DNA of 64,000 nucleotides. Source: Arthrobacter sp. 135MFCol5.1. GTDB taxonomy: Bacteria > Actinomycetota > Actinomycetes > Actinomycetales > Micrococcaceae. Where the stretch lies: NCBI RefSeq assembly GCF_000374865.1, contig NZ_KB895462.1:1-64000 (forward strand), read 5' to 3'. The notes beneath the pieces were generated by a model that worked only from the letters and a program-made list of their open reading frames with translations, searched no databases and was not told where the DNA came from. The position numbers and the translations under genes were made by a program. The first letter of the stretch is position 1. Every line of letters begins with the position of its first letter. Positions 43,100-51,705 of the stretch are shown here, in pieces.

Positions 43100-44080
43100 A
43101 TGAGCGAAATTACGGCGCACGGCGAAAAGAAGCTGGTGCTCGCCACCGGGCGGGCCCATCCGGAGCTGGCCCGGGAAATCGCCAAGGAACTCGGCACTGA
43201 CCTGCTGCCCGTCGATGCCTACGACTTCGCCAACGGCGAAATCTACGTCCGCGCCGGTGAAAGCGTCCGCGGCACCGATGCCTTCGTGATCCAGGCCCAC
43301 CCGGCACCGCTGAACAACCACCTGATGGAACAGCTGATCATGATCGATTCGCTGAAGCGGGCTTCCGCCAAGCGCATCACCGTGGTTTCCCCGTTCTACC
43401 CCTATGCGCGGCAGGACAAGAAGGGCCGCGGCCGCGAGCCCATCTCCGCCCGCCTGGTGGCAGACCTCTACAAGACTGCCGGCGCGGACCGCATCATGAG
43501 CGTTGACCTGCACACCTCCCAGATCCAGGGCTTCTTCGACGGTCCGGTGGACCACTTGATGGCCATCCCGCTGCTGGCCGACTACATCCGCACCCGGGTG
43601 GACGCCGAAAACATCACCGTTGTCTCCCCTGACACCGGCCGCGTCCGCGTGGCCGAACAGTGGGCCGAACGCCTGGGCGGGGCACCCCTCGCCTTCGTGC
43701 ACAAGAGCCGGGACCTCACAGTCCCCAACCAGGCTGTCTCCAAGACGGTGGTGGGCCAGATCGAGGGCCGGACCTGCGTGCTGATCGATGACATGATCGA
43801 CACCGGCGGAACCATCTCCGGAGCCGTGACCGTGCTGAAGAACGCCGGGGCCAAGGACGTCATCATCGCGGCCACGCACGCCGTATTCTCCGAGCCGGCC
43901 GCCCGCCGCCTCTCCGAATCCGGTGCCCGCGAAGTGGTGGTCACCAACACCCTGCCGCTGACCGCCTCGCAGCGGTTCCCGCAGCTGACGGTGCTGTCCA
44001 TCGCGCCGTTGATCGCCCGTGCCATCCGCGAAGTGTTCGACGACGGTTCGGTCACCAGCCTCTTCGACGGCAAGGCGTAG
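43100..44080 (+). CDS. prs: Ribose-phosphate pyrophosphokinase
   Basis: Prs makes PRPP from ribose-5-P and ATP for nucleotide, His and Trp synthesis. The 326-residue class I enzyme shows FANGEIYVR, the flexible loop YPYARQDKKGRGREPISAR, the Mg/ribose-5-P motif DLHTSQIQGFF, and the PRPP-binding loop VLIDDMIDTGGTI. The C-terminal end VTSLFDG is typical. It starts 2 bp after the glmU stop; a long hairpin follows. Confidence 0.97.
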   Translation: MSEITAHGEKKLVLATGRAHPELAREIAKELGTDLLPVDAYDFANGEIYVRAGESVRGTDAFVIQAHPAPLNNHLMEQLIMIDSLKRASAKRITVVSPFYPYARQDKKGRGREPISARLVADLYKTAGADRIMSVDLHTSQIQGFFDGPVDHLMAIPLLADYIRTRVDAENITVVSPDTGRVRVAEQWAERLGGAPLAFVHKSRDLTVPNQAVSKTVVGQIEGRTCVLIDDMIDTGGTISGAVTVLKNAGAKDVIIAATHAVFSEPAARRLSESGAREVVVTNTLPLTASQRFPQLTVLSIAPLIARAIREVFDDGSVTSLFDGKA

Positions 44081-44085
44081 CGGCT

Positions 44086-44128
44086 GGTTGCCTGTCGAAA
44101 CCCGGGATTGCGGTTTCGGCAGGCAACC
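44086..44128 (+). terminator. Hairpin downstream of prs
   Basis: Bases 44086-44101 pair with 44113-44128 to form a 16-bp stem with one G-T pair (44095/44119). It starts 6 bp after the prs stop. No T-run follows. Confidence 0.6.
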
Positions 44129-44348
44129 ACCGCCGCCTCACCGTTTTCAATATTCGGCTCCGGCGCTGGTAGGCTTGACCCCGATACCTTGGCGAGGGAG
44201 AGCAAAGTCTCCGTTATCGACTGGGTCTGCTTGTCCCTTGATGAGAGGGACTGCCTTCTTGAAGGGCCGCCTACCGGCCGCCCGGCGTTGAAGGTCACAC
44301 CAGACCTCCGCCCTTGCTGAACACCGTTTCATCTTCAAGGAGATTTCC
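44129..44348 (+). promoter_or_regulatory. rplY leader region with TAGGCT -10 box
   Basis: TAGGCT at 44171-44176 is the best promoter sign, giving a leader of about 165 nt before rplY. The leader can form a short hairpin (TCCCT-N7-AGGGA, 44235-44251) and ends in the ribosome binding site AAGGAG (44337-44342). No known ribosomal-protein leader motif is recognised. Confidence 0.35.
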
Positions 44349-44972
44349 ATGTCTGAGCAGAAGCTCGCAGCAGAACTGCGCACCGAATTCGGCAAGGGCT
44401 ACGCCCGCCGCGCACGGATGGCCAACCTGATCCCGGCCGTCATCTACGGCCACGGCGCAGAGCCCATCCACGTCACCCTCCCGGCCAAGGCCACCACCCT
44501 GGCTGTCCGCACCCCCAACGCCCTGCTGTCCCTGGACATCAACGGCGAAGGCCACCTGGCCCTGGTCAAGGACATCCAGCGTGATCCCGTAAAGCAGATC
44601 ATCGAGCACATCGACCTCCTGACCGTCCGCAAGGGCGAGAAGGTCACCGTCGACGTTCCCGTGCACGTTGAGGGCGAATCCGCTCCCGGCACCGTCCACA
44701 ACCTGGAACTGACGGTCGTGTCCCTCGAAGCCGAGGCCACCCACCTGCCCGAGTCCGTCGTCGTGAGCATCGAAGGCCGCGGCGCCGGCGAGCACATCCA
44801 CGGCTCCGACCTGGTCCTGCCCAAGGGCACCGTCCTGCTGACCGACGCCGAGGCACTGGTCGTCAACATCTCCGAGGCCGTTGAAATCGCCGAGGAAGAG
44901 GAAACCGAAGGTGCGTCCGAGGGAGCCGCCGAGGAAGCTTCCGAGGCAGCCGAAGAAGCAGCCGCAGAGTAA
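44349..44972 (+). CDS. rplY: 50S ribosomal protein L25/general stress protein Ctc
   Basis: Ctc-type L25 binds 5S rRNA. The 207-residue protein has the N-terminal L25 domain (1-95, KLAAELRTEFGKGYARRARM, NLIPAVIYGHG) and the C-terminal TL5/Ctc beta domain (about 100-185, VTVDVPVHVEGESAPGTVH). A very acidic Glu/Ala tail of about 25 residues follows. The ribosome binding site AAGGAG lies 6 nt before the ATG. It lies upstream of pth, as in mycobacteria. Confidence 0.96.
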   Translation: MSEQKLAAELRTEFGKGYARRARMANLIPAVIYGHGAEPIHVTLPAKATTLAVRTPNALLSLDINGEGHLALVKDIQRDPVKQIIEHIDLLTVRKGEKVTVDVPVHVEGESAPGTVHNLELTVVSLEAEATHLPESVVVSIEGRGAGEHIHGSDLVLPKGTVLLTDAEALVVNISEAVEIAEEEETEGASEGAAEEASEAAEEAAAE

Positions 44973-44990
44973 GCACTCCGCACTCCCTGA

Positions 44991-45027
44991 CAGTGGCCGG
45001 ACCCCGCACGGGGCCGGCCACTGTCGT
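44991..45027 (+). terminator. Terminator between rplY and pth
   Basis: Twelve bases (44991-45002) pair perfectly with 45016-45027; CCCC/GGGG (45004-45007/45012-45015) extends the stem after a one-base bulge. Lack of a T-run suggests a weak or Rho-aided terminator. Confidence 0.7.
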
Positions 45028-45063
45028 GTCCGCACAGCGCCGTTCCCGCCCCAACCGCCCCCA

Positions 45064-45069
45064 TAGGAT
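45064..45069 (+). promoter_or_regulatory. -10-like TAGGAT box 6 nt before pth
   Basis: TAGGAT is followed by TGATCC and ATG 45076, immediately after the rplY terminator. Confidence 0.5.
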
Positions 45070-45075
45070 TGATCC

Positions 45076-45681
45076 ATGACTGATACCTGGCTGATCGTCG
45101 GCCTCGGCAACCCCGGGGCGCAGTACCAAGGCAACAGGCACAACATTGGCCAGATGGTCCTCGATGAACTCGCCTCCCGGATGGGCGCGGGCTTCAAGGC
45201 CCACAAAGCCAGGGCCCAGGTCGTGGAGGGCCGCTTGGGAATCGGGGGCCCGCGGGTAGTCCTGGCCAAACCGATGACGTACATGAACGTCTCCGGCGGG
45301 CCCGTGTCTGCCCTCGCCAACTTCTACGGGATCGCCGCCGACCACGTGGTGGCCGTCCACGATGAGATCGACATCCCCTTCAACACGGTGAAACTCAAGC
45401 TCGGCGGCGGCGAAGGCGGCCACAACGGCCTGCGCGACATTTCCAAAGCACTCGACACCAAGGACTACCTGCGCGTCCGGGTGGGAGTTGGCCGGCCGCC
45501 CGGGCGGATGGATACGGCAGACTACGTCCTGCGCGACTTCGGCACCGCGGAACGGAAGGAACTGCCCTTCCTGCTCGACGACGCAGCGGACGCCGTTGAG
45601 TCCTTGCTCCGGGAAGGACTCACTGCCACGCAGCAGAAATTCCACCCCGCCAAGTCCGGATCACGCCAAGCAGAATCGTAA
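45076..45681 (+). CDS. pth: Peptidyl-tRNA hydrolase
   Basis: Pth frees tRNA from peptidyl-tRNA that drops off ribosomes. The 201-residue protein has [17 protein letters not shown] with catalytic H22, [21 protein letters not shown] with the conserved Asp, and [14 protein letters not shown]. It starts at ATG 45076 with a leaderless-type TAGGAT box. The giant LuxR gene follows 109 bp later. Confidence 0.96.
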   Translation: MTDTWLIVGLGNPGAQYQGNRHNIGQMVLDELASRMGAGFKAHKARAQVVEGRLGIGGPRVVLAKPMTYMNVSGGPVSALANFYGIAADHVVAVHDEIDIPFNTVKLKLGGGEGGHNGLRDISKALDTKDYLRVRVGVGRPPGRMDTADYVLRDFGTAERKELPFLLDDAADAVESLLREGLTATQQKFHPAKSGSRQAES

Positions 45682-45790
45682 AAGTTCCCTTGTGCCCTGT
45701 TTCCTTGTCAGTGGCAAGGGGTACTCTTCTTCCTATGCGGGGGAGCAATGGGGCTACATCCCGCTATTGCAGGATGTAGGGGACAAGTTC

Positions 45791-48526
45791 ATGTCAATCG
45801 AGCCACTCAGCTGGGGACGTGGGTCAACACCTCAGGGTGATGGGCTGGCCACGGGATCCTCCGCAGTGCCGGAGGGCCGGCAATGGTCCGTGCCGGCACG
45901 AAGTGCCAACCTTGACGCCGTCCGCACAGCGTTGACAAGCGAAAACTCCTTCGGAGCGGTCATCACAGGCGCCCGCGGGGTGGGAAAGTCCTCCCTGGCC
46001 AGGGCGGCAGTCGCCGACTTGGGCCCGGACATCTGGTCGCTGCAGCTCCGGAGCGCACCCTCGGGCTCCAACACCCCGTATGGCTGCCTCTCCTTCCTCC
46101 TGGCCCGGTTGCCGCAGGCCTACATGGGTTCACCCACTGCCATCCTGCGCGGGATCACCTCCCTGATCCGCAGCGATGCGGCCGGCAGGCCCTGCATCAT
46201 CACGCTGGACACCTCCGGCACTGTCGACGACATGAGCGCCGGCGTGCTGTTGAACGTGTTGCTGACCGGCACGGCAAGGATCATCGCCGTCGCCCCCAAA
46301 GCCAGTGACCTGCCGGCGGATTTCCACTGGCTCCTGACGGACCGCAAGCTCACCGAAGTCAGGCTCAGCAACCTCAACGAATTGCAGACCCGGCAGGTCC
46401 TGCTGTCCCTGCTGGGGCACCGCGTCGCATCGTCCCTGGTCACCACCTACCACCAGATGGTGGGCGGCAACCCCCTGCTGCTCAAAGCCCTGGTTACCGA
46501 GCAACAGCTTTCCGGGAACCTCGTGCTGTCCGATTCCGTCTGGACGCTCCGGGACAAGGTGGTGCTCGACGGCGCCGCGAGCCTGGATGACATCGTCAGG
46601 TCGCGCTGGACAAGGGAAACACCGGAGACCCGCGAAGTCATTGAAATGTTGTCCTGCGCCCGCCGGGTGGAACTGTCCCGGCTGACTGCCATCTATGGCG
46701 CCGACGTCGTGGCGGACATGGAGGACGCCGGGCTGCTCGAGATCGACGACTCCGAGTACCGCTGGGTGTCACTGCGGGAGAAGTACATTGGCGACGTCGT
46801 CAGGACCTGGCTGAGCATTTCCCGGCGGCGGGAGCTCCGCTCCGTGCTGCTGGGCGGCGAGGAGCCCGACCCCGCGGCCATGACCGTCGATGAACTGATG
46901 TCGTTCGCCGCGTGGACCCATGAATGCGAGGCGGAACTCAGCCCGGCACTGGCGCTTGCGGCCGCCCAGGCCGCCGTCCAGCTCTTCGACCCCCGGTTCG
47001 CGTTGACCTATGCTGAGATGATCCAGCGGACGGATGCCCTGTGGGCATCCGCGCAGCGGCAAAAGGCCGCCGCGTACCTGCAGCTGGACATGGCGGTCCA
47101 GGCCCTGGCCGCCCTTGAGGACATTACCCAACCTGAACTGGAGGCCCTCGACCTCGAAGAGTACGCCCAGGTGGTGGCCGCCAAGGCGCGGGTGATGCTC
47201 TGCCTTCCGGAACGGTCCGGCTCGGTTGGGGAGCTCTTCGCCTCCGCCCGCGAACGCCTGGCCACTGCGGGAGACCATCCGGACTGGCCTGCTCCTGCCG
47301 CGGTGGCGGCCAACCGCATTTCGCTGAGCGAATTCGAGTACCAGGCGCACGCGGGAAGGTACGCCGCCATGATTCCGGCCCTTGAGCGGGCCGTTGATCC
47401 AGCCGCCAACCCTGACACCGGCTACCGGCTCCAGTGCGCGATCATCCTGATGAGCTCCCTGGCCATGACGGGCCGGGAGATGGACGCCTTGGGCCTCGTG
47501 CGCCAGATCGGCGGCCAACTCAGCGATGCCTCGCACATTGTGGGCCTGCGTGAACGGTACACGCGGGAGGCCTACTTCGTCCTTTTGATGGCCGGCCAGT
47601 GGCGGCGCTGCATTGACCTCATGGCCCCGTTCAGCGCCGGCCAGCCCTTCCGGCTTCCTTACCGCAGCGCGGCCACGGAAATCGCTGCCGGAATAGCTTT
47701 CGCGTTTTCCGGCCGGGGCGAAGCTGCCCTGGAACCCCTGATTTCTGCCGCAGCGCAGCTGGAGCTGCAACCGGTCCAGGGTGCGCTGCGCACCGCGTAC
47801 GCGGCCACGGCCCTGGCCTACGCCCAGACCGGAAACGCCGCGCTGTCACGCAAGTACCTGACGAAAGTCCAGCGGATGCCCGGCAGGTCAGGGTTTGCCG
47901 TGGAGAGCATCATCGAGTTCTGCACACTCGTGGCCGGACGGTGGCTGGGCGACTCCGACGCCGTCACCAGCCTCAAGCAGGGGGCCCGCGCGAACGCAGA
48001 AGCGGGCCGGTATGCCATGGCCGGGATCTACCTGCTGGCGGCAACGGTGAACGGCAGCGATGCCGACTTCCGCTTCCTGGAGGAGATCGCGGGCCACCGG
48101 CAAGGCCCGCTGGCCGAAGTATCCCGGCTGATCGCCGTGGGAAGCCGGACAAAGGACGCCAAGGCGCTGCTCGCCGGCGGCGAACTCGCGGCCACCCTGG
48201 AACTCGACGCCGTCGAAGCCCGCTGCATGGCACTGGCGGTGGACTTTGCGCGCCAGGACGGGGATGCCCTGTCGGCCCGGACCGCGCAGGCACGGCTGGA
48301 CATCCTGGCCGCCACGGTAGCCAACCTCCCCATCGTGCCCAGCAGCGGCAGCCCGCTGTTGACCAGCCGTGAGCGGCAGATTGCACGAATGGCCGGCAGG
48401 GGTGCCTCAAACCGTGACATCGCCCTGGAAATGGGTGTCTCAGTCCGCACCGTCGAAGGCCACCTGTACCAGGTGTTCACCAAGCTGGGCGTAACTTCAA
48501 GGGGTGATCTGACTGGACTCGTCTAA
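45791..48526 (+). CDS. Large LuxR-type STAND ATPase transcriptional regulator (first of a pair)
   Basis: The 911-residue protein joins an N-terminal P-loop ATPase with a long alpha-helical repeat region and a C-terminal LuxR HTH, the MalT/LAL plan. Walker A is GARGVGKS (residues 60-67). The Walker B position reads IITLDTS (D140), with only one acid, unlike the usual DD. Residues about 360-830 are TPR-like helices. The HTH (about 850-911) has LTSRERQIARMAGRGASNRD and VSVRTVEGHLYQVFTKLGV. ATG 45791 is chosen because a purine-rich AGGGGAC lies in front. The stop TAA touches the ATG at 48527. The inducer and target genes are unknown. Confidence 0.85.
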   Translation: MSIEPLSWGRGSTPQGDGLATGSSAVPEGRQWSVPARSANLDAVRTALTSENSFGAVITGARGVGKSSLARAAVADLGPDIWSLQLRSAPSGSNTPYGCLSFLLARLPQAYMGSPTAILRGITSLIRSDAAGRPCIITLDTSGTVDDMSAGVLLNVLLTGTARIIAVAPKASDLPADFHWLLTDRKLTEVRLSNLNELQTRQVLLSLLGHRVASSLVTTYHQMVGGNPLLLKALVTEQQLSGNLVLSDSVWTLRDKVVLDGAASLDDIVRSRWTRETPETREVIEMLSCARRVELSRLTAIYGADVVADMEDAGLLEIDDSEYRWVSLREKYIGDVVRTWLSISRRRELRSVLLGGEEPDPAAMTVDELMSFAAWTHECEAELSPALALAAAQAAVQLFDPRFALTYAEMIQRTDALWASAQRQKAAAYLQLDMAVQALAALEDITQPELEALDLEEYAQVVAAKARVMLCLPERSGSVGELFASARERLATAGDHPDWPAPAAVAANRISLSEFEYQAHAGRYAAMIPALERAVDPAANPDTGYRLQCAIILMSSLAMTGREMDALGLVRQIGGQLSDASHIVGLRERYTREAYFVLLMAGQWRRCIDLMAPFSAGQPFRLPYRSAATEIAAGIAFAFSGRGEAALEPLISAAAQLELQPVQGALRTAYAATALAYAQTGNAALSRKYLTKVQRMPGRSGFAVESIIEFCTLVAGRWLGDSDAVTSLKQGARANAEAGRYAMAGIYLLAATVNGSDADFRFLEEIAGHRQGPLAEVSRLIAVGSRTKDAKALLAGGELAATLELDAVEARCMALAVDFARQDGDALSARTAQARLDILAATVANLPIVPSSGSPLLTSRERQIARMAGRGASNRDIALEMGVSVRTVEGHLYQVFTKLGVTSRGDLTGLV

Positions 48527-48578
48527 TGGCCACAAACCCACATCTGCCCATCGGCTCCTGACCGGACGGCGGGAGCCC

Positions 48579-51170
48579 GTGGACCGGATCTGCAACCTGG
48601 TGCGCAATGGCACCAGCCATGCGGTCTTCGTCATGGCAGGCCCGGGGATTGGAAAATCGGCGGTGACCGACGCCGTCACCGAACGGCTCGCCGGGCACCT
48701 GAACGTGGTGCGCATCCATGCCAGTTCCGCGCTCTCCGGGGTGCCCTTCGGGGTCCTGACCCCCTATACCGGGGAACTTACGGCTGAGGAGTCGGTCTCG
48801 CCGGTGGCCGTGTTGCGGTCAATGTGGTCCTACTTTGAAAAGCTGAAAGCCGGTAACGGCTCGGCAGTCCTGCTCGCGGTGGACGACGCACATCACCTGG
48901 ACGAGGCCTCGGCAGGGGTACTGGCTGAGCTGATTTCGGCGGGCTGGGCAACCGTGCTGGCGGCCGCGCGGCCCCGGCCCGGCCTTCCGCAGCCGCTGGA
49001 GCAGCTCTGGTACGACGGCCTTGCCGAGCGCGTCGATCTTCGGCCCCTGAACCGCGAGCAGATAGAGGAAGTCCTGGCCCACGTCCTGGACGGGACCGTT
49101 CCGGCTGCCACGGTGGATGCCATGTGGAGCGCTTCGAGCGGAAATCCACGGATCCTTGACGCCTTGTTGCATGACTCCGCGGAAGCCGGGGTACTGGCCA
49201 AACGCAACGGCATCTGGATCCTGCTCGGGGACCTTCCTGCCGACGGGCCCCGGCTGGCAGCGGTGGTTGCCAAGGACCACCTGCGCCGCGGACCCGAGGA
49301 ACAGGAAGCCCTGAAGCTTATTGCCCTGGCCGGCCCGGTGGGCCGCAAGGTCATCGAAGACATCAGTGGGGCAGCGGTGGTCCGGTCCCTGCTGGACCAG
49401 CAGATGATCGTGGAGACCCCCGGCGTTCCCGCGGAACTTTACCTCTGGAACGCGCTCTTCGCCGGCGCCATCAGGAACACGGTATCGGTCTCCCGGAGCC
49501 TCCAGCTCTTGGAGAAGGTCAAGGCACACCAGGACCCCGGATTGCTGCAGGGGGAAGGCCGGCTCCGTTCGGTGGAATGGGCGCTGGAGTGTGGCCTCCG
49601 GGTCGGCGACGACGAGTTGCTGGCCGCCGCCAAAGTGGCGTTGCTCGCGTACCGCAACCACAGCGCGCGGTCCATCGCGGCCAAGATCCGCAACCCCGCC
49701 TTGATCCCCTTGGCCCAGGCGGTCCAGGCCCGGGCCCTGTATAACGAGGGCTCCTACCAGGAAGCAGCAGCCCTCCTGGACGAGTGCTGGCTCCCGCTGG
49801 CCGGGGACCCGCAAGGGCCGGCAGCCCTGGTGCTCCGGGTTTCGGCACACCAGGCCAATGGCCGGCTGCTGGCAGATGTAGCGGAGGACGTGGAGCGGGC
49901 CATCGCCCAATTCGGCCAGGATGGCAGCTGGCAGGCGGAGCTTCTGCAAGTGCTGCAGCTTGGGGCCGAGGTCAACGTCCAGGCACTTGGCGAGGAAGTC
50001 GACAGGATCAGGAAACGCGGCGCAGCGGGCTCCGGGGGAGAGCCGCTGCGTGCCCTGGCTGAGGCGCTCCTGGCCCATGCCCTGGCCGCTGCAGGGCGTC
50101 CCGTCCAGGGCTTGGATGCTGCCATGATGGCGGCGTCGGAGCTTCCTCCGCTCGAAGGCAGCCTGTTCTTCTTCCCTGAGTTCGTGCTGGGACGGCTGGT
50201 CTCCAACTACCTGGCCATGGGCGAATGGGAATCGGCCGAGCGGGAACTGAACGGCTACGCGGCAGGCCACGGCGCCAGTGCGGCCATTTTCGACGGGAGC
50301 CTGAACGTACTCCGCGGCTACTCCCTGCTTCGCCAGGGCCGGATGGAGCGGGCCTACCAGGTCCTGCTGCCCGCCGTGGAAGCCCTGAGGCTCAACGATC
50401 CGTTGCAGCTGTACCGGTTCGGTACAGCGCTGGGCTATTACGTGGCGGCCCGTCTCGGGGATGCTGAACAGGCAAGACGGCTGGAACAGGATCACAAGGA
50501 CGCCTTCGCCGGCGGCCCCGCACATGACCTCCTGGCCGAGGCGTACGTGGCAGCGGGGGCAGAGTACACCGCCCGTGACGGCAAGGGGCTGGCTGCGTTG
50601 CAGACGCTCATGACGACGCCGGAGGCAGCCGCAAGGGCCGGCAACCTCCTCGAAGTCCTGGCCATGTGCTGGGACCTCGGGGACCCCTCGGTGATCCCCA
50701 TGGTCCAGACGGTTGCCCGCGGCGTGGAAGGCCGCTGGGCGGAGGCGCTGCTGACCCTGGCCACGGCGTGGGAAAACGCCGACGGCGACACCCTGATGGC
50801 AACGGCTGCCTCGCTGGAGGAAGCAGCCTTTGTCAACCTGGCCCGGGAGGCTTATGCCCGTGCCAGCACGGTGCTGGAACAGGCAGGCGAACGCCGCCGG
50901 TCCCGGCAGGCGGTGGCCCAACGGGAAAAGTGCGACCACGAACTCGGCGAGCGCTTCCGCGAGGGACGCTTCATCGCCGCCGCACCCGCGGTCCACCTCA
51001 CCCGCCGGGAGCAGGACATCGTCGAACTTGCCGTCCAGGGACTGACCGACCGGGAGATCGCCCAGCGCCTGATGGTGTCGGTGCGCACGGTGGAAGGGCA
51101 CCTGTACCGTACTTACGTCAAGCTTGGCGTCCGCAGCCGCGATGAGCTGGAGACGGCCCTGCCCAAGTAG
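48579..51170 (+). CDS. Large LuxR-type STAND ATPase transcriptional regulator (second of a pair)
   Basis: This has the same plan as the preceding gene, 863 residues from GTG 48579. Walker A is GPGIGKSA (21-28), Walker B is LLAVDDAHHLD (D102, D103), then a helical repeat region. The C-terminal HTH (about 800-863) has LTRREQDIVELAVQGLTDRE and VSVRTVEGHLYRTYVKLGV. The usual N-terminal block of this family, here LLTGRREPVDRI, is encoded from 48555, before the first in-frame GTG. An ATG at 48527, directly after the first gene's stop, is out of frame. The true N-terminus is thus uncertain (CTG 48558, or a one-base indel). The HTH is very similar to its neighbour's, so the pair probably arose by duplication. 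Confidence 0.82.
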   Translation: MDRICNLVRNGTSHAVFVMAGPGIGKSAVTDAVTERLAGHLNVVRIHASSALSGVPFGVLTPYTGELTAEESVSPVAVLRSMWSYFEKLKAGNGSAVLLAVDDAHHLDEASAGVLAELISAGWATVLAAARPRPGLPQPLEQLWYDGLAERVDLRPLNREQIEEVLAHVLDGTVPAATVDAMWSASSGNPRILDALLHDSAEAGVLAKRNGIWILLGDLPADGPRLAAVVAKDHLRRGPEEQEALKLIALAGPVGRKVIEDISGAAVVRSLLDQQMIVETPGVPAELYLWNALFAGAIRNTVSVSRSLQLLEKVKAHQDPGLLQGEGRLRSVEWALECGLRVGDDELLAAAKVALLAYRNHSARSIAAKIRNPALIPLAQAVQARALYNEGSYQEAAALLDECWLPLAGDPQGPAALVLRVSAHQANGRLLADVAEDVERAIAQFGQDGSWQAELLQVLQLGAEVNVQALGEEVDRIRKRGAAGSGGEPLRALAEALLAHALAAAGRPVQGLDAAMMAASELPPLEGSLFFFPEFVLGRLVSNYLAMGEWESAERELNGYAAGHGASAAIFDGSLNVLRGYSLLRQGRMERAYQVLLPAVEALRLNDPLQLYRFGTALGYYVAARLGDAEQARRLEQDHKDAFAGGPAHDLLAEAYVAAGAEYTARDGKGLAALQTLMTTPEAAARAGNLLEVLAMCWDLGDPSVIPMVQTVARGVEGRWAEALLTLATAWENADGDTLMATAASLEEAAFVNLAREAYARASTVLEQAGERRRSRQAVAQREKCDHELGERFREGRFIAAAPAVHLTRREQDIVELAVQGLTDREIAQRLMVSVRTVEGHLYRTYVKLGVRSRDELETALPK

Positions 51171-51705
51171 TCCCGGCCGCCCTTCCCCGGTACCTGCCCG
51201 CGACGGCCGCCGTCGGCCGCCCCCTCGCCGTTGGTGCCCTGCGGCGCCGTTTCCACGCGCCGTACGTCACCGCGCCGCGGGTGCCCTGTGACCGCCGTTC
51301 CGCTCGCGGCGGAACCACACCCCGGCCGCAGCATGCGCCTGTGCATGGCTACCTGGCCGCGGCCCGGTAGTGCACCCCCGAGGATTCGAGTACACCCTAC
51401 TCGTGTACGGGAGGGCGCTACCGGATTTACTTAAGGAGGCAAAGCAAAGCGGCAGGCTGGAAGCCGCGGAGCAGCCGATCAGGACATTGAGGCCCCCCAT
51501 ATTTCCGGTCCCCACGGACCGGGCACAGACGGGGCCGGCGACGTCAGAGTCTTCTGAGACCGAGACTCTCCCCCCAGCCGTCGCCGGCCCTCTGCTCCCT
51601 CGGCCGAAGCCCGGGGCAGCGGTGGCGGCAGCCCCTCCGGGCGGCCGCCACAGCCGTGTTGTGGGACAATTGGGTGTCAAACATTGGCAGCCCAAGGAGT
51701 TCGTT
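51171..51705 (+). other. 535-bp spacer rich in RNA hairpins upstream of sufS
   Basis: No credible gene lies here; the frame open from 51370 reads into sufS but has atypical composition before 51706. It holds a hairpin GTTCCGC-N5-GCGGAAC (51297-51315) that may end the LuxR transcript. A dyad GTACAC-N7-GTGTAC (51389-51407) and a group of stable stems at 51505-51651 (listed separately) follow. I recognise no known RNA family; SRP RNA, tmRNA and RNase P landmarks are absent. Confidence 0.5.
51505..51651 (+). ncRNA. Candidate structured RNA element in the sufS leader
   Basis: Three structures occur in a row. The first is CCGGTCC-CCAC-GGACCGG (51505-51522). The second is a 12-bp perfect outer stem (51532-51543 with 51579-51590) enclosing AGAGTCT-N10-AGACTCT (51546-51569). 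The third is GTGGCGGC paired with GCCGCCAC (51622-51629 with 51644-51651). The last stem ends 42 nt before the sufS ribosome binding site. It could be a regulatory leader or a small RNA. High GC content makes chance stems common, but the 12-bp plus nested 7-bp pair is striking. Confidence 0.4.

Noticed and set aside
51171-51705. SRP RNA, tmRNA or RNase P RNA in the sufS upstream gap
   Set aside because: None of the conserved blocks (for example the GGAAGCAGCC loop region or the tmRNA ends) is present.
51370-51705. N-terminal extension of SufS from ATG 51370
   Set aside because: The translated part is Pro/Arg-rich and unlike SufS; AAGGAG before TTG 51706 fixes the start.
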